DNA from: Clostridium sp. CCUG 7971
GTDB taxonomy: Bacteria > Bacillota > Clostridia > Peptostreptococcales > Peptostreptococcaceae
DNA: 64,000 bases
NCBI RefSeq assembly: GCF_017590215.1
Contig: NZ_JAFFPK010000042.1
Span: forward strand, 32,116-96,115
Reading direction: 5' to 3'
Shown here: piece by piece, positions 55,447 to 64,000 of the stretch
How the letters are laid out: each line of letters opens with the position of its first letter
Numbering within the stretch: the stretch's first letter is position 1
The notes under the pieces: model-generated
Seen by the model: the letters and a program-made list of their open reading frames with translations, nothing else
Told to the model about the DNA's origin: nothing
The model's database searches: none
Program-made: the position numbers and the translations under genes

Positions 55447-57384
55447 TTAGCGAACTTCGCATCCATCCTTAGCACCTGTTGCTGTCGGAACTACTAAATC
55501 GTCTCCGTCATTTCCAGCTGCTAATATCATACCTTGAGATTCTACACCTCTTAATTTAACTGGTTTTAAGTTACATACTACTATAACTTCTTTACCTACC
55601 ATATCTTCTGGCTTATACCAAGATGCTATTCCAGATACTATTTGTCTTGTTTCTGGCCCTATTTTTATTTGAGATACTAATAATCTATCTGCTTTTGGAT
55701 GTTTTTCACAGCTAATTACTTTACCTACTCTTAGTTCTACTTTATCTAGCTCGTCTATTGTTATATTTTCTTTGTGCTCTATTGGTTCTTCAACTACTTC
55801 ATCTTTTTTCTCTGAGAATAGTTCATTTAATTCTTCTACTTCTTTTTCTATATCTAATCTTGGGAATAAAGATTCACCTTTGTGAACTTTAGTATTTTCT
55901 CCTATAAGACCAAATGTCTTAGTACTTTCCCAAGTTGTTAATTCTTCATTTACTATACCTAATTGACAGTATATCTTTTTAGCTGTTTCATTCATTATTG
56001 GGTTTATAAGTGTAGCTATTATTCTTATAGATTCACATAAGTTATATAGCACAGTATCTAGAGTATCTTTATTAGCTTCATCTTTAGCTAAAGCCCAAGG
56101 CATAGTTTCATCTATATACTTGTTAGTTCTTCTTATTAGTTTCCAAGCACTTTCTAATGCTTCATTAAACTGAAGTTTATCCATTTCTTTTTCAAAGTTT
56201 TCTACTGATAATTTAGCTACTTCTTTTAAGTCTGCATCAAATTCAGTATTTACTTTTGCCATTGGTATTATACCATCATTGTACTTTTCAACCATTGCAA
56301 CTGTTCTACTTACTAAGTTTCCTAAGTCATTTGCTAAATCTGAATTTAATCTTGTTACAAAGTTTCTATGAGTATAGTTTCCATCTTGACCAAATGCAAA
56401 TTCTCTTAATAAGAAGTATTTTAATGAATCTACTCCGTATCTTTCTATCATTTGTTCTGGATAAACTATGTTTCCTTTTGATTTACTCATTTTATCATTA
56501 TCAAATAATATCCATCCATGTCCATATACTTGTGTAGGTACTTCTTCACCTAAAGCCATAAGTATTGCTGGCCATATTATAGTATGGAATCTCATTATTT
56601 CTTTACCTACTATATGAACGTTCGCTGGCCAGAATTTCTTGTATTCTGAATCATTTTCACTCATATATCCTAGAGCTGTTATGTAGTTACATAAAGCATC
56701 TACCCAAACGTATATAACATGCTTTTCATCAAATGGTACTTTTATACCCCAGTCAAATGTAGTTCTAGTTACGCATAAATCTTCTAATCCTTTATCTAAG
56801 AAGTTAGCAACCATTTCATTTTTTCTTGATACTGGGAAGCAAAAGTTAGGGTCAGCAAATAATTCTCTTAATCTATCTTCATATTTAGATAATTTAAAGA
56901 AATAAGCTTCTTCTTTAGCTAAATAAGTATCTCTTCCACAATCAGGGCACTTATTTCCTTCTAATAATTGAGATTCTGTCCAGAAACTTTCACATGGAGT
57001 ACAGTATCTTCCTTCATAAGCACCTTTGTATATATCACCTTGTTCATATAACTTAGTAAATATCTTTTGGATTATTACCTTATGTCTATCTTGTGTTGTT
57101 CTTATGAAATCATCATATGATATGTCCATCGTGTTCCATAAGTTCTTTATATCTGCTATCATTCCATCTAGGTATTCTATCTCTGTCATACCTTTTTCTC
57201 TAGCAGTTTTTTGTATTTTTTCTCCGTGTTCATCAGTTCCTGTTAAGAATTTTACATCATATCCACAGAAACGCTTAAATCTAGCTATTGCATCTGCTGC
57301 AACAGTTGTATAAGTATGTCCTATATGTAAGTTACCACTTGGGTAATATATAGGCGTTGTTACATAAAAACTTGGTTTAGTCAT
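55447..57384 (-). CDS. metG: Methionyl-tRNA synthetase
   Basis: A 645-aa class I synthetase. HIGH motif as HIGHTYTT near residue 21 after YYPSGNL, zinc-binding Cys cluster (CTPCESFW and CPDCGRD near 127-150), KMSKS motif in [10 protein letters not shown] near 300, and a C-terminal tRNA-binding domain (about 540-645: [20 protein letters not shown]). AGGAGG lies before the ATG. Controlled by the T-box leader just upstream, and followed by tatD. Confidence 0.97.
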   Translation of the reverse strand: MTKPSFYVTTPIYYPSGNLHIGHTYTTVAADAIARFKRFCGYDVKFLTGTDEHGEKIQKTAREKGMTEIEYLDGMIADIKNLWNTMDISYDDFIRTTQDRHKVIIQKIFTKLYEQGDIYKGAYEGRYCTPCESFWTESQLLEGNKCPDCGRDTYLAKEEAYFFKLSKYEDRLRELFADPNFCFPVSRKNEMVANFLDKGLEDLCVTRTTFDWGIKVPFDEKHVIYVWVDALCNYITALGYMSENDSEYKKFWPANVHIVGKEIMRFHTIIWPAILMALGEEVPTQVYGHGWILFDNDKMSKSKGNIVYPEQMIERYGVDSLKYFLLREFAFGQDGNYTHRNFVTRLNSDLANDLGNLVSRTVAMVEKYNDGIIPMAKVNTEFDADLKEVAKLSVENFEKEMDKLQFNEALESAWKLIRRTNKYIDETMPWALAKDEANKDTLDTVLYNLCESIRIIATLINPIMNETAKKIYCQLGIVNEELTTWESTKTFGLIGENTKVHKGESLFPRLDIEKEVEELNELFSEKKDEVVEEPIEHKENITIDELDKVELRVGKVISCEKHPKADRLLVSQIKIGPETRQIVSGIASWYKPEDMVGKEVIVVCNLKPVKLRGVESQGMILAAGNDGDDLVVPTATGAKDGCEVR

Positions 57385-57407
57385 GTTATTACCTCCTATT
57401 TATTGTA

Positions 57408-57640
57408 TAAAAAAACTCGCCTCCTATAATACATAGGGGCGAGATTAATCACGGTACCACCCTAATTTATCTATATTTATATAGATATCTTAGTAGACTT
57501 TTAACGGGTCTAATCGTCTTATCTTAAAGACTAAGTCGTTTGGATAAGAAAGCTCCAAGGCCATGTTCAATAATTTCTTTAACGCTAGCTTTCACCTAAT
57601 CTAGCTCTCTGTAGAGAAAGTCCTTATTTACTCTTCTTTT
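57408..57640 (-). promoter_or_regulatory. T-box riboswitch, methionine specifier (metG)
   Basis: On the minus strand: AGGGTGGTACCGTG (57463-57450) is the T-box, followed by a terminator (CTCGCC...GGCGAG then TTTTTTT, 57452-57409). Stem I has AGAGTA and a specifier loop GAAC-ATG-GCCTTGGAG, with the ATG codon at 57564-57562. Uncharged tRNA-Met should favour antitermination. Confidence 0.95.
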
Positions 57641-57714
57641 CATAGCTTATTAATATTAAACTCTAATATTAGTTTTTACTTATTTTTAATATCTTATACA
57701 GTAGCATTTTATTT

Positions 57715-57753
57715 ATAAGTACTATATGCATTACTGTATGAAATAGTACTTAT
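57715..57753. repeat. Inverted repeat between the ABC operon and the metG leader
   Basis: ATAAGTACTAT and ATAGTACTTAT, 11 bp perfect, 17-nt loop. Could be a weak terminator of the ABC operon or an operator near the metG promoter. Confidence 0.5.
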
Positions 57754-57799
57754 ATCATAATATATATTCTTTTTAATGTCTATGGTTTTGTAATCAAAA

Positions 57800-58521
57800 C
57801 TATATAACTTTATCCAAAAATTGTTTAGTTCTTATATGACTTGGATTATTAAATACCTGATTAGGATTGCCTTCCTCTAATACATACCCCTCATCCATGA
57901 ATACAACCTTATTAGCTACTTCTTTTGCAAATCCCATTTCATGTGTCACTACTGCCATTGTCATTCCTTCATTTGCTAATTCTTTCATAACATCTAATAC
58001 TTCTTTTACCATTTCTGGGTCAAGTGCTGATGTTGGTTCATCAAATAACATTACGTCTGGCTTCATAGCTAAAGCTCTTGCTATAGCTATTCTTTGCTTT
58101 TGTCCTCCTGACAATTGGTCTGGATATGAATCTTTTTTATCTTTAAGACCCACTCTATCTAATAAAACTAGTGCTTCTCTTTTAGCTTCTTCTTTAGAAA
58201 TATTTTTTAATTTCATTGGTGCTAATGCTATATTATCTAATACTGATATATTTGGAAATAAGTTAAAGTTTTGAAAAACCATACCTATATGTTCTCTAGT
58301 TTTGTTTATATCACATTTCTTATCTAATATATTATTACCCATAAATAATATATTTCCATCATTCGGTTTTTCTAATAAATTTATACATCTTAACAATGTA
58401 CTTTTTCCTGACCCACTTGGTCCAAGTATTGCTACTATTTCACCTTTTTTTATTTCTAAATTTATATCTTTTAATACTTCTAATTTACCAAATTTTTTTT
58501 GATATTTTGTATTTTTATCAT
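57800..58521 (-). pseudogene. Polar amino-acid ABC transporter ATPase, one-base frameshift near start
   Basis: From the ATG at 58521 (GGAGG ahead) the frame stops after 13 codons. Adding one base to the T8 run at 58493-58500 restores a full 240-aa ATPase with Walker [15 protein letters not shown]-loop [11 protein letters not shown], signature [15 protein letters not shown], Walker [14 protein letters not shown] and VVTHEMGF. It is a GlnQ/HisP/ArtP-like subunit. The permease and binding protein are upstream in the transcript, so the set is complete. A sequencing under-call is the likeliest cause. Confidence 0.85.
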
Positions 58522-58536
58522 ATATATAACCTCCTT

Positions 58537-59259
58537 TTAAGCTACGTCTACTACTTCATTCTTTTTATTAAATACTTCTACGCTCTTTAATGTCTTGTTG
58601 TGTAGTCTATATTCAAGTAGTCCAACTAGCTTCGATAGACTAAATGTAAGTACAAAATATATTAAAGCTGCTACTATTAAAGGCTCAAATGCTAGGTAAG
58701 TTGTTCCCCTTACCACATCTGCCTTATACATTAAATCTGGTATCCCAATTACTGAAACTATTGAAGATTCTTTTATTAAAGATATAAATTCATTAACTAA
58801 TGATGGTAGAGAGTTTTTCAAACCTTGAGGTATTATTATATATCTCATACTCATAAAATAATTGAATCCTAACGATCTACTTGCTTCCATCTGTCCCTTA
58901 TCTACTGACTGTATTCCTGATCTTAATATTTCAGCTATATAAGCACTTGAATTTATAGATAAAGTAAATATTGCAGCTACAAATTCAGATGATAAAGGTC
59001 CTATACTAGGAAACTCTATACCTAGCCCAGGAAATCCAAAATAAACTATTGATATTTGTATTAGTAAAGGTGTACATCTTAAAAATTCAATATACGAACT
59101 TGCTATAAATTTTAATATTTTACTTTTCGATATTTTTAACAAACAAACTACTATTCCTAACATAAAGCCTAAAATCAAAGTAATTGCTGATAATCCAATT
59201 GTTGCTTTTGTTCCATCTATAAAATACTTAGAGTATTCACTTAAAAATCCAAAATCCAT
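58537..59259 (-). CDS. Polar amino-acid ABC transporter permease
   Basis: A 240-aa HisM/GlnP-type permease with about five transmembrane helices. The family start [17 protein letters not shown] near 17, [16 protein letters not shown] near 60, and the EAA loop [20 protein letters not shown] near 130 are seen. It forms the membrane channel with the ATPase 15 bp downstream and the lipoprotein upstream. GGAGG precedes the ATG. Under the T-box leader, so predicted to import arginine or a related amino acid. Confidence 0.93.
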   Translation of the reverse strand: MDFGFLSEYSKYFIDGTKATIGLSAITLILGFMLGIVVCLLKISKSKILKFIASSYIEFLRCTPLLIQISIVYFGFPGLGIEFPSIGPLSSEFVAAIFTLSINSSAYIAEILRSGIQSVDKGQMEASRSLGFNYFMSMRYIIIPQGLKNSLPSLVNEFISLIKESSIVSVIGIPDLMYKADVVRGTTYLAFEPLIVAALIYFVLTFSLSKLVGLLEYRLHNKTLKSVEVFNKKNEVVDVA

Positions 59260-59283
59260 TTATTTGTACCTCCATAATGCCTT

Positions 59284-60111
59284 TTATTGAGCTAACTTAG
59301 TAGCTTTTTCAACAAACTCATTTATTTTATTTTCTTTAACTAATTTATTTATTGCCTTATTCACTTCTCCTACTAAAGACATATCCTCAGTTTTATTAAT
59401 AGCAATTGCAGAACCTTCTGTATTCCCTTTACCTAAATCAATATTGGCATCTACTATATTTAGATATTGTTTTAAATAACCTTTAGTTGTTTCTTTACTT
59501 AAAACTATCGCATCAACATTTCCATTGTTTAATTCTAAAACTACATCTGATATTTTACTTAATCCCTTTATATTAGTTGCTTTTAATATGTCTGTTGCTA
59601 TTTGTTCTTGTAAGCTAGATTTTTGAACCCCTATTTTCATATCTTTTAGACTTTCTATTGAATTAAATTTATTTAAATTTTCTTTATTAACTAAAACTGT
59701 GTGTTCCCCATTGTAATAAATATCTGTAAAGTTAACTGCTTTTTTTCTTTCTTCTGTTGGACTCATACCTGCAACTACCATATCTACAACTCCTGATTTT
59801 AAAGCTGGCAGTAATCCGTCAAATTTCATATCCTTTATTTCTAATGTTACTCCTAGTTCTTTTGCTATTTCTTTTGCCATTTCCATTTCAAATCCAACTA
59901 TTTCATCTTTTCCATCTATTACTTTATGGAACTCATATGGTGGATAATCAGCACTTGTTCCTATTACTAAATTTCCTTTTTCTTTTATTTGTTCTAATTG
60001 TGTAGATGATTTATTTTCATTTGACACTTTTTTTGATGAGCTACATCCTATCACTCCTAAAGCTAATACTCCTGATAAAGCTACTATAATTGATTTCTTT
60101 AAATTTTTCAT
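59284..60111 (-). CDS. Amino-acid ABC transporter substrate-binding lipoprotein
   Basis: A 275-aa SBP_bac_3 protein. Lipoprotein leader (MKNLKKSIIVALSGVLALG, then VIGC, Cys near residue 23), then LVIGTSADYPPYEFHK near 48, VGFEMEMAKEIAKELGV, MVVAGMSPTEERKKAVNFT near 112 and VGVQKSSLQEQ-like near 155. It captures a polar amino acid; the upstream T-box with AGA specifier suggests arginine. ATG at 60111 after GGGAGG; an earlier ATG five codons up lies in that site. Confidence 0.93.
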   Translation of the reverse strand: MKNLKKSIIVALSGVLALGVIGCSSSKKVSNENKSSTQLEQIKEKGNLVIGTSADYPPYEFHKVIDGKDEIVGFEMEMAKEIAKELGVTLEIKDMKFDGLLPALKSGVVDMVVAGMSPTEERKKAVNFTDIYYNGEHTVLVNKENLNKFNSIESLKDMKIGVQKSSLQEQIATDILKATNIKGLSKISDVVLELNNGNVDAIVLSKETTKGYLKQYLNIVDANIDLGKGNTEGSAIAINKTEDMSLVGEVNKAINKLVKENKINEFVEKATKLAQ

Positions 60112-60203
60112 AATATTACCTCCCATTTGTAATTGATTATTAATTGATAATAAAACTATCTAAATATACTAGGTTTCCCTCACTTCTCTTAAGTTTTTAA
60201 AAT

Positions 60204-60345
60204 AAAAAAGCCTCTTAGCATAAATGCTAAGAGACGAATTAACTCGTGGTACCACTCTTATTGATAAGATACTAAATATAAAATTAGCTTCGCTCATACC
60301 GCCAACGACCTTTAAAGCCAGGTTCGTTGCTTAAACTTAATAGTT
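60204..60345 (-). promoter_or_regulatory. Second, partial T-box module (no complete Stem I seen)
   Basis: AAGAGTGGTACCACGAG (60259-60243) and a terminator GTCTCTTAGCAT/ATGCTAAGAGGC then TTTTTT (60235-60204). Only about 90 nt separate it from the previous terminator; I see no AGTA-type loop or specifier there. CTTATCAATAAGAGTGGTA is repeated exactly in the upstream T-box, pointing to duplication. Confidence 0.75.
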
Positions 60346-60352
60346 AGAAACT

Positions 60353-60580
60353 AAAAAAGTCCCTTGGTTATAAAAACCAAGAGACGAAGTATTCCGCGTT
60401 ACCACTCTTATTGATAAGTAATCTTATCCACTCTATCCCTTAAGGCGGGCAAACCGATTACCATACTATTACTTCAAGTAATCTTCTCCAAAGCTCTCTT
60501 CACTATAATCATCTTTGCTAGGCTCACACCAACCCCAGCTCGCTGAAAATCTGACTAAAGTTACTCTCTTTTTCATCGAA
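60353..60580 (-). promoter_or_regulatory. T-box riboswitch, arginine (AGA) specifier predicted
   Basis: Stem I with AGAGAGTA and a specifier loop GAAG-AGA-GCTTTGGAG, which aligns to the metG leader's GAAC-ATG-GCCTTGGAG, so the specifier is AGA (60497-60495). The T-box is AAGAGTGGTAACGCGG (60409-60394), followed by the terminator GTCTCTTGGTT...AACCAAGGGAC and TTTTTT (60385-60353). Confidence 0.85.
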
Positions 60581-60601
60581 TTTTTTTATTAATTTAGTAT
60601 A

Positions 60602-60629
60602 ATTATAGACTATTATTTAAAATTGTCAA
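60602..60629 (-). promoter_or_regulatory. Sigma-A promoter of the ABC transporter operon
   Basis: Consensus TTGACA (60629-60624), 16-bp spacer, TATAAT (60607-60602); the start would lie just before Stem I. Confidence 0.8.
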
Positions 60630-60657
60630 TATCTTTTTTAAAATTTATTTTTTAATT

Positions 60658-61179
60658 TTATGTAAGCAAAACGTAGCAGATAAATACAGATGCTATAACT
60701 CCTGCTATATGACAAATCATAGCGCAACTTAGTGTATGCCTTGTATTTTTTATTTTTAAACTACCATAATATATTGCCATTGTATAAAATATTGTCTCTG
60801 ATGCTCCTACTATTGTAGCTCCCATTTGTTCTATTGTTGTATCTATCCCCACCCTTGATGCAAGTTCAGTATACATTCCTAAAGCGCCACTTCCTGATAA
60901 TGGCTTAACTATTATTAACCCTATTAATTCCTTTGGTATACTAAATAATTGCGCTATTGGAGAAAATATAAATTCTAACATTTCAATACCTTTTCCAGAT
61001 TTAAATATACCTATTGCTAAAAATATCCCAATTATGTACGGTACTATATCCCATGCAGCTTTAAGACCTTCTATTGCGCCTTTTACAAAACTATCATATA
61101 TGTCTATTTTTTTATACTTACCATATGCTATTATGTACAACATTATAAGGGGTACTAGTATATTTGAGAATAACTCCAT
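60658..61179 (-). CDS. spmB: Spore maturation protein B
   Basis: A 173-aa membrane protein with about five hydrophobic segments and nucleoside-recognition (Gate) domain features: AIGIFKSGKGIEMLEF near 57-72 and KPLSGSGALGMYTELA near 92-107. SpmA and SpmB are needed for core dehydration of the spore in Bacillus. The ATG shares its A with the stop of spmA (TAATG), so coupled translation is likely; AGGAGG lies inside the spmA end. Confidence 0.92.
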   Translation of the reverse strand: MELFSNILVPLIMLYIIAYGKYKKIDIYDSFVKGAIEGLKAAWDIVPYIIGIFLAIGIFKSGKGIEMLEFIFSPIAQLFSIPKELIGLIIVKPLSGSGALGMYTELASRVGIDTTIEQMGATIVGASETIFYTMAIYYGSLKIKNTRHTLSCAMICHIAGVIASVFICYVLLT

Positions 61180-61763
61180 TATCTATACCTCCTTTTTCTA
61201 GATTCAAATAACTTACAAGTTACTATAGCAATTATTGTTGAAATTGCTGTTGCAAATAATGTTGTAACTATAATTTCTGATGGATTTTGTGAGCCTAAAT
61301 CCATCCTTATTTTAAGCATTGTAAATGGAACTAGTTGGATTGAAGATATATTTATAACCATAAACATTACCATATCGTTACTTGCTGTATCTTTTTTAGG
61401 ATTTAGAGTTTGTAGTTCACTCATTGCCTTTAATCCAAATGCAGTTGCTCCGTTACCTGCTCCTACCATATTTAAAGCTATATTCATTACCATATAAGAC
61501 ATTGCCTTATGTCCTTTAGGAACTGATGGAAATAACTTTCTCATAAGTGGGTTTAGTTTTTGCCCTATTTTTTCTATAAGTCCTGAGTCTTTAGCAATAC
61601 CCATTATTCCCATCCAAAGAGCCATTACTCCTGCTAAACTTATAGCAAATTCAACTCCATGAGATGCTTCATTTAAAATAACTTTATTTAATTCTCCTAA
61701 ATTATTTGAAAATATACTTCCTATTATTCCGATAGCAAGCATATAAAACCATATTCTTCCTAT
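61179..61763 (-). CDS. spmA: Spore maturation protein A, non-canonical start
   Basis: A 194-aa Gate-domain membrane protein: MALWMGIMGIAKDSGLIEKI, NMVGAGNGATAFGLKAM and SIQLVPFTMLKIR are typical of SpmA. A strong GGGAGGAG lies six bases before ATA at 61763-61761, where the family's Met would be (then GRIWFYMLAIGIIG); the nearest in-frame ATG (61742) leaves 187 aa and is too far from the ribosome site. Either ATA is the start or the G was misread. The open frame further upstream runs into the divergent pncB region and is not likely coding. Confidence 0.88.
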   Translation of the reverse strand: MGRIWFYMLAIGIIGSIFSNNLGELNKVILNEASHGVEFAISLAGVMALWMGIMGIAKDSGLIEKIGQKLNPLMRKLFPSVPKGHKAMSYMVMNIALNMVGAGNGATAFGLKAMSELQTLNPKKDTASNDMVMFMVINISSIQLVPFTMLKIRMDLGSQNPSEIIVTTLFATAISTIIAIVTCKLFESRKRRYR

Positions 61764-61891
61764 TTTAATCTCCTCCCTTCTAAGTAATTTTATGATAGGT
61801 GGGTTATACTTTATACTTGAAAGTTGTACTATATTGTGTTTTAGTATATATGTGGGGTCTTTTATAAATTTTATTATTAAGGAGAAATATA

Positions 61892-63321
61892 ATGAGAAAT
61901 TTAACACTTCTTACTGATTTATATCAACTTACGATGTTAAATGGATATTTTGAAAAAAATGTTCATGAAGATATTGTTGTGTTTGATATGTTTTTTAGGA
62001 AAAATGCCTGCAACAGTGGATATACTATAGTTTGTGGTATAGAACAGTTTGTTGAATATATAAATAACATTCACTTTTCAGATGAAGATTTAGAATATTT
62101 AAAAAGTTTAAAACTTTTTTCTGATAAATTTTTAACTTTTTTAAAAGATTTTAAATTTACAGGTGATATATATTCTGTTGAAGAAGGAACTATTATGTTC
62201 CCTAATGAACCTATTCTTACTGTAAAAGCACCTCTATACCAAGCTCAACTTATAGAGACTGCTTTGCTTACAATTGTTAATTTCCAATCACTTATAGCAA
62301 CTAAAGCGTCTAGAGTTTGCTTTGCTGCACAAGGAGACCCTGTTTTTGAGTTTGGTCTACGTCGTGCTCAAGGTCCTGATGCTGGTACCTATGGTGCAAG
62401 AGCTGCTATGATAGGGGGATGCTCAGCAACTGCTAACGTATTAGCAGGTAAATTATTTGATATACCTTTAATAGGTACTCATGCTCACAGTTGGGTTCAA
62501 AAGTTTGATACTGAATTAGAGGCTTTTGAAGCGTATGCTGATATTTATCCTGATAAATGTCTATTACTTGTAGATACATATAATGTATTAAACAGTGGGC
62601 TTCCTAATGCTATAAAAATCTTTAAAGATTTAGAAAAAAACGGTTACAAACCATCAGGTATTAGGTTAGATTCTGGTGATCTTCAATATTTATCTAAAGA
62701 ATGTAAAAAGGTTTTAGATAAAGAAGGTTTTTCAGATGTTCGTATTACAGCTTCTAATGATTTAGATGAATATACTATAACTTCATTAAAATCTGAAGGT
62801 GCTGCTATTAATTCTTGGGGAGTTGGTACAAAATTAATAACATCAGCTGATTCACCGTCTCTTGGTGGTGTTTATAAATTAGCTGCATCTTATAAAGGTG
62901 ATATCATCCAGCCAAAAATTAAAATATCTGAAGATCCAGAAAAAATAAATAATCCAGGATATAAAAAAGTAGTTAGAATATACAATAAAAATAATAAGGC
63001 AGAAGCAGATTTAATTATGCTTATGATGAAGTTATTGATGAATCTAAACCTTTGACTATATTCCATCCAATTTATACTTGGAAAACTAAAACATTTGAAA
63101 ATTATAGGATTAAAGAGCTTCATAAGCCTTTATTTATAAATGGTAAATGTAAACATGAAAGAAAAAGCGTTATGGAAATAAGAGATTATACAAAAAATGA
63201 GCTTAATACTTTATGGGAAGAATATAGAAGAATATCAAATCCACAAACTTATAAAGTTGATTTATCTGAAAACCTTTGGAACTTAAAAGCTCAAATGATT
63301 GATTCTAAAAAATCTGTGTAA
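61892..63321 (+). pseudogene. pncB: Nicotinate phosphoribosyltransferase, one-base frameshift
   Basis: PncB makes nicotinate mononucleotide for NAD salvage. From ATG 61892 (AAGGAG ahead): TDLYQLTMLNGYFE at 7-20, FEFGLRRAQGPDAGTYGARA near 150, GTHAHSW near 190, LLVDTYNVL near 229, GIRLDSGDL near 255 and SNDLDEYTI near 288. The frame ends at 63055, while the C-terminus continues in another frame (TIFHPIYTWKTK, then to 63321). Adding one T at 63021-63022 (LIMLYDEVIDES) gives one protein of about 476 aa. Divergent from spmA. Confidence 0.88.
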
Positions 63322-63424
63322 AATAGCTTAAATTAACATTTATTTTAGGACAATAATATACACTCTTTAAAATATTGAAATGTAAAATTATATTTACATA
63401 ATCTTACTCAAGGGGGATTAAAAC

Positions 63425-63852
63425 ATGGATATTACAGATCACAGAATTATAGACATCTTGCAAAAGATGGTAGAGTTTCTATGAAAGATTTAGGTAAAAT
63501 AGTTGGACTAACTTCTCCGGCTGTTTCAGAAAGAGTTAAGAGATTAGAAGAAGCTGGTATTATAGAAGGATATAAAGCTATAGTAAATCCTGATGCTTTA
63601 GGAAGAGTTATAAAAGCTTTTATTCATATCTCTTTACCTAGCAATAAGTACGAAGCATTTATTGAAGATGCTCGTCAAGATCCTAGAATAGTAGAATGTC
63701 ACCATATAACAGGTGATGACTGTTCAGTTTTAAAAGTTATTGTTAAAGATATGTACGAGCTTGAAGCTGTTATAGATTCTATAAAGAAAATAGGTTCAAC
63801 TAAAACATCTGTTATATTATCAACACCAATTCAAGCAAAATCAATTTTATAG
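63425..63852 (+). pseudogene. Lrp/AsnC family regulator, one-base frameshift
   Basis: From ATG 63425 (AAGGGGGA upstream) the protein begins MDITDHRIIDILQK and then hits a stop; adding one A to the A4 run at 63462-63465 gives DGRVSMKDLGKIVGLTSPAV, the Lrp helix-turn-helix, followed by the RAM ligand-binding domain (AFIHISLPSNK, ECHHITGDDCSVLKV). Total about 142 aa. These proteins control amino-acid metabolism. Downstream of pncB and probably a separate unit. From 63853 to the window end I see only an AT-rich inverted repeat (about 63939-63982). Confidence 0.87.
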
Positions 63853-64000
63853 TAAAAATTTACTTTGCTCAAACGACCTAAACCTAGGCTGTTTACTCTA
63901 GAAACGTGTTGGCTAAATATTTTAAGCTTAGGATAGCTAGAATTATAAATCATCTATAAACTATATAATTTATAATTCTTTAACATAAAAATACTCTGAA

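Noticed and set aside
61764..61907. N-terminal extension of SpmA
   Set aside because: It would overlap the pncB start region, contains no conserved sequence, and the good ribosome site lies downstream of it.
1..64000. CRISPR arrays, tRNA or rRNA genes, prophage modules, toxin genes
   Set aside because: No regular spaced repeats, no cloverleaf-type tRNA sequence, and no phage structural or toxin-like proteins were seen by eye; a tRNAscan or CRISPR search was not possible.

Overview
The window is AT-rich, strongly biased to the minus strand, and carries sporulation genes (spoIIE, yabP, yabQ, spoVB, spoVT, spoVG, spmA, spmB), a Gram-positive type IV pilus operon with fused PilM-PilN, T-box leaders and type II c-di-GMP riboswitches. 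This points to an anaerobic spore-forming clostridium of the Peptostreptococcaceae (Clostridioides, Paraclostridium, Paeniclostridium, Romboutsia group). The genus call is inference from gene content and layout. No rRNA, tRNA, CRISPR array, prophage or intact insertion sequence was seen.

Layout. 1-1482: 5' part of a secreted oligoendopeptidase F, cut by the window edge. 1483-1912: AT-rich gap with a cluster of DnaA-box-like 9-mers. 1913-16052: housekeeping and sporulation genes: spoIIE, ppx, ftsB/divIC, yabQ, yabP, rqcP, hup, mazG, spoVB, spoVT, prsA, mfd, pth. 16109-29816: type IV pilus locus, read from the pilin end: four pilins, pilB, pilC, pilMN, pilO, pilV, pilT, pilU, pilK and two prepilin peptidases, led by a c-di-GMP-II riboswitch with terminator and a sigma-A promoter. 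30127-41543: prs, glmU, spoVG, purR, murC (the one plus-strand gene here), a CDF transporter, an M20 peptidase, an acidic protein of unknown function, rsmA, rnmV. 41807-45368: CoA-disulfide reductase with rhodanese domain, a decayed patch with a plasmid-type replication protein remnant, and a LysR regulator. 45430-51634: a sigma-54 activator and a three-gene unit (PatB/MalY lyase, AbgT transporter, M24 peptidase) behind a clear -24/-12 promoter. 52103-54523: a metallophosphoesterase and an EAL protein behind a second c-di-GMP-II riboswitch. 54654-57640: tatD and metG with a methionine T-box. 57800-60629: an amino-acid ABC transporter behind a T-box whose specifier aligns to AGA (arginine), followed by a second partial antiterminator module. 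60658-63852: spmB, spmA, pncB and an Lrp/AsnC regulator.

How it works together. The two c-di-GMP riboswitches share the same ON-type design: the 3' strand of P1 is also the 5' arm of the terminator. High c-di-GMP should therefore switch on both pilus genes and an EAL phosphodiesterase, a plausible feedback loop. PilB also has an N-terminal MshEN-like region, a possible direct c-di-GMP input.

Data quality. Six genes (mfd, pilU, one pilin, the ABC ATPase, pncB, the Lrp regulator) are each split by a one-base deficit, five of them in A/T homopolymers of four or more, and all restored by adding one base. Sequencing under-calls are the simplest explanation. They are annotated as single genes.
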